Below are positions 15,272 through 20,120 of a DNA stretch of 20,120 nt, piece after piece. Below the pieces are notes generated by a model. That model had not been told where the DNA came from. It searched no databases and saw only the letters and a list, made by a program, of their open reading frames with translations. How positions within the stretch are numbered: position 1 is the first letter of the stretch; every line of letters starts with the position of its first letter. A program made the position numbers and the translations under genes. Source of the DNA: Acidimicrobiaceae bacterium (GTDB taxonomy: Bacteria > Actinomycetota > Acidimicrobiia > Acidimicrobiales > Ilumatobacteraceae); NCBI GenBank assembly GCA_947487095.1, contig CANKVI010000007.1, positions 1 to 20,120 of the forward strand, given 5' to 3'.

Positions 15272-16513
15272 TTATCGGTTAGCGAGGAATAATGCCTCGT
15301 ACTGCGCAGCCACCGAGGCAGGAGATGCGTGGTTTTCAACCCATGTTCGACCGCGAGAGCCCATTTCGTGAAGTTGTTCTCGTCTACTTATCAATTGGCT
15401 CAGGGCCTCAATAAATGCCGTGCTGTTATCTGGCTCGACCGCCACACCTGCCCCGGATTGTTGCAACATATTGGGAATTTCAGTGCCGGGATCAATGGCC
15501 GCAAGCATTGGCCGCCCAGCAGCAAGTATCGAATAGGACTTTGAGGGAACACTGACCGATGCGAGTCCAGCGCGCAATGGCACAACCTGGATATCTCCCG
15601 TTGCCAGCACTTCGCTCAGTCGCTCAATCGGTTGATAATCACCAAAGAACACATTGGTGAGTCGTGTGCAATCTTCTTCCAGTTTCTTACGCGCTGCCCC
15701 ATCGCCGTTAATGACAAAAGCAATGTCCGGAAATTTTGCAGCAGCATCAACAACCAAATTCAGCGATTGCGAGAAACCAACATTTCCTGCATACATCACG
15801 ACCAATTGATCACCGATACCAAGTTCGCGTCGATATGCGGTCATCCTGTCCTGTGGAATGATCGCATTGGTGTCAACAAAGTTTGGAATGACATGCAGAC
15901 GTTGGTGGAACTTTTTGTCAATCTTGTTTGCGATATTGGTACGCAAGTCTTGCGAAAGCAGCACTACTGCATCCGAACGTTGGTAGCTCATTCGCTCTAG
16001 CCATTTTGCTGCTGCGATGATTTTTTTGTTTGAAATTGCACCTGTCTGAATCGCAGCATCAGGGAACACGTCCTGGATGTTGAATACCAACGGTGAGCGA
16101 CGAATGATTTTGGTAAACCAGCCCGTCAGTCCAAGTGTGAGTGGAGGCGACATGGCTAACACTCCATCCACTTTGAACGGAAGACCATCCGCATGCACGC
16201 TGCGAATTCCCACCGCATAGCTAAATGCAATGAAACCCAGCGCACGACGCAACAAGTTTGATTTCGATTTCCCTGGAAAAGGATGGACTCGAATGATTGA
16301 ACCCCACTCCGTTTTTTCTGTGCGCCACAACCTGCCACCCCACCCTGGTTCAATCGCATGATTGCGATACCACGGCAACGCTGTGACCACATGCAGTTCA
16401 TGCCCGCGTGCAGCAAGCTCGCTGACAATCCGTGTCATCACCACGCCAGTTGGGGCAAAGTCTGGTGCAAAGTGTGGACACAAGACCACAAGGCGGAGTT
16501 TCCTACTGCTCAA
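15272..16513 (-). CDS. GT4 family glycosyltransferase, WbuB/WcaI-like
   Basis: The 413-residue GT-B fold enzyme has the N-terminal pattern LCPHFAPDFAPTG (11-23), with the long insert containing WYRNH, and the segment IQDVFPDAAI (146-155) typical of the WbuB/WcaI group. The middle has NFVDTN (211-216) and YAGNVGFSQSLN (241-252), and the donor domain ends with the SVPSK...AAGRP region where this subgroup has SKxYxxLA-type residues. WcaI in colanic acid and WbuB in O-antigen clusters transfer fucose or N-acetylfucosamine, so with gmd and fcl in the window this is the best candidate fucosyltransferase. That is inference. The start is TTG at 16513, overlapping the previous stop as TTGA. It is the third gene of the operon. 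Confidence 0.9.
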   Translation of the reverse strand: MSSRKLRLVVLCPHFAPDFAPTGVVMTRIVSELAARGHELHVVTALPWYRNHAIEPGWGGRLWRTEKTEWGSIIRVHPFPGKSKSNLLRRALGFIAFSYAVGIRSVHADGLPFKVDGVLAMSPPLTLGLTGWFTKIIRRSPLVFNIQDVFPDAAIQTGAISNKKIIAAAKWLERMSYQRSDAVVLLSQDLRTNIANKIDKKFHQRLHVIPNFVDTNAIIPQDRMTAYRRELGIGDQLVVMYAGNVGFSQSLNLVVDAAAKFPDIAFVINGDGAARKKLEEDCTRLTNVFFGDYQPIERLSEVLATGDIQVVPLRAGLASVSVPSKSYSILAAGRPMLAAIDPGTEIPNMLQQSGAGVAVEPDNSTAFIEALSQLISRREQLHEMGSRGRTWVENHASPASVAAQYEALFLANR

Positions 16514-17640
16514 CGTGAAACCGCCGCCAGAGTTTTTTCATACGCGATCACTAAGTCTTGCGCCGACTTTGCCGAAGTGAACTCTTCGGCACGTCGCAAC
16601 CCGTTATGAACGAGAGTTAATCGTTGTGCGCGAATGACGCCAAGGGCTCCCGCCCACGCTTCAGAGGTAAGCGGAAGTACGAGACCACCATCACCCACTA
16701 CTTCAGGTAGCGACGCGCAGTCGCTGGAAATAACCGGAGTGCCAAGCGCCATCGCCTCAAGCACTGGTGCACCAAAACCTTCGTACTTGCTTGGGAATAA
16801 CAAAGCTTCGGCCAACGCAATCAGACCGTCTCGATCTGCGGCTTGAACTCGCCCTGAACGAACCACTTTGTTCGCGACACCCAATTCGCTGATGAGTGAT
16901 TGAATTCGCGACTCGGCAAGGCCGTTGCCACCCACCATCACCAACATCACATCCTCGTTTCGCCATTCATTAGCTAGTAATCGCAAGAGGAACTCATGAT
17001 TCTTGTGCGGATGTGTAATTGCAGGAATAAGCAACACGCGCGAATTTCCAAGATTGAACCTCGCGCGCAACTCGTGCTCAGGCGTTTTATGAGCGCCAAT
17101 TGCAGGCTCAAGACCGTGGCGAACTACCGCGGTACGAGCACGCTCAACACCAAAATGCTGCTCAATGCTCTCCCGAACATAACTGCTTGGGGTTGCGATC
17201 ACGGTTGCACGGCGAATTGCCGAAGGAACTCTGTTCTTCAAGTAACGCAACTTCACAGAACTGAAATACTCGGGGTACGAAAGATACTGAACATCATGGA
17301 TAGTCAGCAGCGTTGTTGAGTTTCCACGGCTTGGAATAGTTCCACCACCATGATGAACAATGTCTGCAGACTTTGTTTGCGAAACAAGCCATGTGTTTTC
17401 CAGCAACACGCGCAACTCTCGGCTTGTGCAATGCGAAGGTGCTTCAACGATGTTCATAATTGAAGCGAGTTCGCTGTGCGCACGTGAAAAACCTTTTGGC
17501 ACATACACCGTGACGTTGAAGGGAGCCTCAACTTCAACTAAGCCTCGCAATTGCCGAATGAAGTACTCCTCGCTACCGCCAACAGCACCAGGCACACACC
17601 ACAACATGTTCACTGCAATGTTGTGATGCTTCATGCTCAT
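16510..17640 (-). CDS. GT4 family glycosyltransferase, probably mannosyltransferase-like
   Basis: The 376-residue GT-B enzyme has GGSEEYFIRQL (21-31) in the acceptor domain, IHDVQYLSYPEYFS (114-127) as in WbpY/WbpZ/MtfB mannosyltransferases, THPHKNHEFLL (209-219) in the donor-phosphate region and the E-x7-E motif EGFGAPVLE (E287, E295). GDP-mannose is a plausible donor because a ManC-like gene is in the same operon, but GT4 donors cannot be read with confidence. The ATG at 17640 overlaps the upstream stop as ATGA and has GAGGTG eight bases before it; a second ATG follows at 17634. It is the second gene in the operon, next to another GT4 enzyme of similar layout. The two share only the fold-level motifs, so this is not a recent duplication. 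Confidence 0.92.
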   Translation of the reverse strand: MSMKHHNIAVNMLWCVPGAVGGSEEYFIRQLRGLVEVEAPFNVTVYVPKGFSRAHSELASIMNIVEAPSHCTSRELRVLLENTWLVSQTKSADIVHHGGGTIPSRGNSTTLLTIHDVQYLSYPEYFSSVKLRYLKNRVPSAIRRATVIATPSSYVRESIEQHFGVERARTAVVRHGLEPAIGAHKTPEHELRARFNLGNSRVLLIPAITHPHKNHEFLLRLLANEWRNEDVMLVMVGGNGLAESRIQSLISELGVANKVVRSGRVQAADRDGLIALAEALLFPSKYEGFGAPVLEAMALGTPVISSDCASLPEVVGDGGLVLPLTSEAWAGALGVIRAQRLTLVHNGLRRAEEFTSAKSAQDLVIAYEKTLAAVSR

Positions 17641-18719
17641 TGTGCAATCACCTCGTCATAGGCGGCGGCAGTTAATTGCGCGGTCTTACTCCACGTTGCA
17701 TGCGCCGCACGATCCAGTCCTCGCTGAGAAAGACTTCCTCGATCTGCAAGCGCCATGCGAATACCATGCTGAATACTCTCAGCGTTACGCGGGTCAACAA
17801 GTACAGCCGCTCCACCAGCCACTTCTTGAGTGGAAATCAATTCACTTGTCACCACCGGTGTTCCTTGCGCCATCGCCTCAAGCACCGGCAATCCAAAACC
17901 TTCCCAGAGCGACGGGTACGCCATCACGCTGGCCGCTGCATACAGGCCACTGAGGAACCGCTCTTCAACGTGACCCAAAAATTTCACGTTGTCACTCGCT
18001 GCAACGGAAACATCTCCCCAACCCTGTGCACCAGCCACAACAAGTGGAGGCAAGTCAACTTGTCCACTCAGTGCTTCAACCAACTTCGCCAGATTCTTTC
18101 GAGGTTCAAGCGTGCCAACGAACAAAATGAATTCACTTGGCAAGTTGAACGCTGCGCGAACTTGTGCAATGTGATCTGCGCTTGCACGCTCAGTTCGCAC
18201 ACCCAGGGGAACAAGTCGCAACCGGTCAGAAGAGAAACCAACTTCCAAGCAATCGTTCACTGTTGCCGTTGAACTACACAACAGCATGTCGGCACGTTTC
18301 TTCAACACTTTCAAACTGCGTGCAAACACCGCATTCCCACGGCGCGTGAAAAAATCGGGATGATGCAGAAATGCCAGATCGTGAACGGTTGACACCATTT
18401 TCGCTTTTGTCGCAAATGGAATGATGCTGGTGTTGTGCAACAGATCAATCTCGCTCAAAACGCGTTCCACGCGAGGTTGACGCAACCGAAGCGAAGTTTC
18501 ATAAAGCAGTGGACCAGAAATGGGCAGCCCAGCCACATCGATAGAGATATCGAACGTGACGGCAGAATCCTCACCATGTCTTCCAGAGACACCCAACAGT
18601 TCGACGTCAGCTCGCACCAACGGCATCGCACGTGCAACCTCAATTGCCGATACAGCCGTGCCTCCAGGCACGCGGTGCCAGCACTGCTCAAGTGTGTAGG
18701 CGACCCGCACGCCTTCCAT
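17637..18719 (-). CDS. GT4 family glycosyltransferase (first gene of glycan operon)
   Basis: The 360-residue GT-B enzyme carries PGGTAVSAIEVAR (18-30) in the acceptor loop, VHDLAFLHHPDFF (112-124), VGTLEPRKNL (201-210) with the donor-phosphate R207 and K208, and the E-x7-E motif EGFGLPVLE (E273, E281). The GTLEPRKN pattern is common in mannosyl- and rhamnosyltransferases of polysaccharide clusters. The donor is unknown; GDP-mannose or a deoxy sugar made from it is plausible. The ATG at 18719 begins a typical beta-strand (VRVAYTLEQ). No ribosome site and no -10 box of the kind found at cofD is seen upstream, although only 26 bases separate it from the divergent fcl. It leads the six-gene leftward operon, whose first three genes overlap by four bases each. 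Confidence 0.92.
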   Translation of the reverse strand: MEGVRVAYTLEQCWHRVPGGTAVSAIEVARAMPLVRADVELLGVSGRHGEDSAVTFDISIDVAGLPISGPLLYETSLRLRQPRVERVLSEIDLLHNTSIIPFATKAKMVSTVHDLAFLHHPDFFTRRGNAVFARSLKVLKKRADMLLCSSTATVNDCLEVGFSSDRLRLVPLGVRTERASADHIAQVRAAFNLPSEFILFVGTLEPRKNLAKLVEALSGQVDLPPLVVAGAQGWGDVSVAASDNVKFLGHVEERFLSGLYAAASVMAYPSLWEGFGLPVLEAMAQGTPVVTSELISTQEVAGGAAVLVDPRNAESIQHGIRMALADRGSLSQRGLDRAAHATWSKTAQLTAAAYDEVIAQ

Positions 18720-18732
18720 TGTGCCAACTCGG

Positions 18733-18745
18733 TATCGTTATTGAC
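18733..18745 (+). promoter_or_regulatory. Candidate leaderless promoter for fcl
   Basis: TATCGT (18733-18738) fits the -10 pattern and is followed by seven bases (ending GAC, as at cofD) and the fcl ATG. A transcript from it would begin at the start codon. No Shine-Dalgarno sequence or -35 box is evident, and the divergent gap is only 26 bases. Confidence 0.4.
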
Positions 18746-19720
18746 ATGACTTCACCCGTAACGCTTGCGTACTGGGCAGATCGCACGGTCGTGGTAACTG
18801 GCGGAAACGGATTTCTCGGTTCAAAAGTGGTGGCCAAATTGCGCAGTCTCGGTGCAACGGTTATTGCGCCACGCCAAAAAGAAGCTGATCTCACTCAAGC
18901 AGGAGTTGCTGAGCAATTGTTTCGCCAGCACTCGCCTAGCCATGTCATTCACCTAGCTGCCCGCGTTGGCGGAATTGGCTACAACCAAATAGCCCCAGCG
19001 CAGTTGTACCTCGACAATCTCATGATGGGCACACACACCATCGAAGCCGCCCGAGCAGTTGGCGTCGAGAAAACCGTGTTGCTTGGCACGGTGTGCTCGT
19101 ATCCAAAATTTACGCCGGTTCCTTTCCGCGAAGAATCGATTTGGGATGGTTACCCCGAAGAGACAAACGCTCCATACGGAATTGCCAAAAAAGCAATGCT
19201 CATTCATGCTCAAGTGAACGAAGCACAGTACGGACAGCACTTTGCTTTTGTTATTCCAACAAACTTGTACGGTCCTGGCGACAAGTTTCACGAATCTGTT
19301 TCACACGTCATTCCTGCACTAATCAAAAAATGTGTTGAAGCCAAAGAACACGGTGCAGACAAGATCAGCGTGTGGGGAACTGGTGTAGCCAGCCGCGATT
19401 ATTTGTTTGCCGACGATGCAGCAGAGGCGATTGTGTTGGCTGCAGAGTTGCGAACAAGTGCCGAACCTCTCAACCTTGGCAACAATCGCGAGGTAACAAT
19501 CCGCGAAACCGCTGAGACGATTGCTCGCATTGTGGGCTTTGAAGGTGAACTTGTCTGGGACTCATCACGCCCCGATGGACAGCCGCGCAGACGCGTAGAT
19601 GCGAGTCGTGCGGAGCGTGAACTTGGTTGGCATGCACACACCGAATTTGAAGACGGTTTGCGTCGCACTGTTGATTGGTATTTAGCCAATCGCGAGCTTG
19701 CCGAAAAAGATCCGAACTGA
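18746..19720 (+). CDS. fcl: GDP-L-fucose synthase
   Basis: The 324-residue SDR enzyme performs the epimerisation and NADPH reduction of GDP-4-keto-6-deoxymannose to GDP-L-fucose. It has the Rossmann loop TGGNGFLG (18-25), the HLAARVGGIGYN stretch (69-80), LGTVCSYPK (113-121, with T115 in the catalytic Ser position and C117 matching the catalytic Cys), Y144 and K148 of YGIAK, and DKFHESVSHVIPAL (179-192) with H182 in the place of the essential His. The ATG at 18746 is chosen because the open frame upstream is antisense to the GT4 gene and homology starts here. It follows naturally on gmd's product, although gmd is 8 kb away. The rhomboid gene starts four bases after its stop. Confidence 0.95.
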   Translation: MTSPVTLAYWADRTVVVTGGNGFLGSKVVAKLRSLGATVIAPRQKEADLTQAGVAEQLFRQHSPSHVIHLAARVGGIGYNQIAPAQLYLDNLMMGTHTIEAARAVGVEKTVLLGTVCSYPKFTPVPFREESIWDGYPEETNAPYGIAKKAMLIHAQVNEAQYGQHFAFVIPTNLYGPGDKFHESVSHVIPALIKKCVEAKEHGADKISVWGTGVASRDYLFADDAAEAIVLAAELRTSAEPLNLGNNREVTIRETAETIARIVGFEGELVWDSSRPDGQPRRRVDASRAERELGWHAHTEFEDGLRRTVDWYLANRELAEKDPN

Positions 19721-19724
19721 ATCT

Positions 19725-20120
19725 GTGAACTTCCCCCCACCGCAAATTCCACCTCCGCCACAAAATCGAGTGCGGTATTCGGCGCAGCGGAGAAACCTGA
19801 ATCCATACACGGCATCAAATGCCCTTATCGCCGTGAACTTAGGTCTGTTCGTGTGGGGATACGTCCTAGATGCAATGCGTCCGAGAACGTTTAATGGAAT
19901 CTCTCAATACCAAGACGACATGGGACTCGCCCGAGAGTTTCTTGATGCTGGTGAGTGGTACCGCCTGATCTCTAGTGGTTTTTTACATTTCGAAGTTCTG
20001 CACGTCGGCATGAACATGTTTTTACTTTTTCAACTAAGCCGAATGCTTGAACCAACGCTGGGTTCTGTGAAATTTACGCTCGTCTATTTCGCTTCCTTGT
20101 TTGGAGGTGCTGCTGGCGCG
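19725..20120 (+). CDS. Rhomboid family intramembrane serine protease, N-terminal part
   Basis: The GTG at 19725, four bases after the fcl stop, opens a frame that runs off the right edge (132 codons seen). After a proline-rich cytosolic tail there is a first helix (about 31-46), a loop, then the rhomboid signature: GEWYRLIS (76-83), FLH (86-88), the H93-x3-N97 pair (the Asn is the conserved oxyanion residue), LEPTLGS (108-114) and a helix ending in GGAAGA. The catalytic GxSG serine and the histidine of the dyad lie beyond the window. Such enzymes cut single-span membrane proteins within the bilayer; the substrate is unknown. It may be co-transcribed with fcl, though functionally unrelated. 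No ribosome site is visible. Confidence 0.9.
   Translation, partial: MNFPPPQIPPPPQNRVRYSAQRRNLNPYTASNALIAVNLGLFVWGYVLDAMRPRTFNGISQYQDDMGLAREFLDAGEWYRLISSGFLHFEVLHVGMNMFLLFQLSRMLEPTLGSVKFTLVYFASLFGGAAGA

Noticed and set aside
16510..18719. Possible tandem duplication of adjacent GT4 genes
   Set aside because: The two proteins share only general GT4 motifs (EGFGxPVLE, HDxxxL) and have different acceptor domains, so they are distant paralogues.
1..20120. Mobile elements, phage genes, toxin-antitoxin or defence modules, CRISPR repeats, tRNA genes
   Set aside because: I looked for transposase motifs, long terminal inverted repeats, regularly spaced repeats and tRNA-like cloverleaf ends with CCA and found none. 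The gene content is envelope biogenesis, proteolysis and F420 synthesis.

Overview
The window reads as a gene-dense, chromosomal piece of an actinobacterium, most likely Acidimicrobiia (an Ilumatobacter-like lineage is my guess). The clues are coenzyme F420 genes (cofD, cofE), a DUF3499 zinc-finger protein, a giant GT2 glycosyltransferase coupled to a DUF5719 protein, many GTG/TTG starts, and base composition near one-half G+C by eye, low for the phylum. No tRNA, rRNA, insertion sequence, phage gene or CRISPR array was seen. No gap between genes exceeds about 140 bases.

Layout. (1) Bases 1-1031, minus strand: DUF3499 protein, CPBP intramembrane protease, and a fragment of a third ORF at the edge. 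(2) 1130-3064, plus strand: ftsH, divergent from DUF3499. (3) 3061-8200, minus strand: an operon of three genes, each overlapping the next by ATGA: multi-membrane GT2 glycosyltransferase, DUF5719 surface protein, membrane-anchored thioredoxin-like protein. (4) 8333-9947, plus strand: a small unknown protein and a MOP-type lipid-linked glycan flippase. (5) 9948-10934, minus strand: gmd (GDP-mannose 4,6-dehydratase). (6) 10968-12646, plus strand: cofD-cofE. (7) 12650-18719, minus strand: a six-gene glycan operon of three GT4 glycosyltransferases, a membrane-anchored unknown protein, a ManC-like nucleotidyltransferase and an SDR-fold protein. (8) 18746-20120, plus strand: fcl (GDP-L-fucose synthase) and the start of a rhomboid protease gene.

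How it fits together. The ManC-like enzyme, GMD and FCL would take mannose-1-phosphate to GDP-mannose and then GDP-L-fucose. The three GT4 enzymes, one of them WbuB/WcaI-like, would use such sugars to build a lipid-linked glycan. The flippase would export it, and the GT2/DUF5719/thioredoxin operon probably acts on the outer face of the membrane. The cofD-cofE pair converging on a ManC-like gene, with a DUF3499 gene not far away, matches what I recall of the mycobacterial fbiA-fbiB / manB / Rv3258c neighbourhood, so much of the window looks like an old actinobacterial F420 and cell-envelope locus.

I found no clear new defence or mobile system. The best leads are an SDR protein (12650-13582) that has lost all three catalytic residues of its family, a recurring promoter layout that points to leaderless transcripts for several first genes, and two uncharacterised proteins (8333-8653 and 14597-15259) embedded in the glycan genes.
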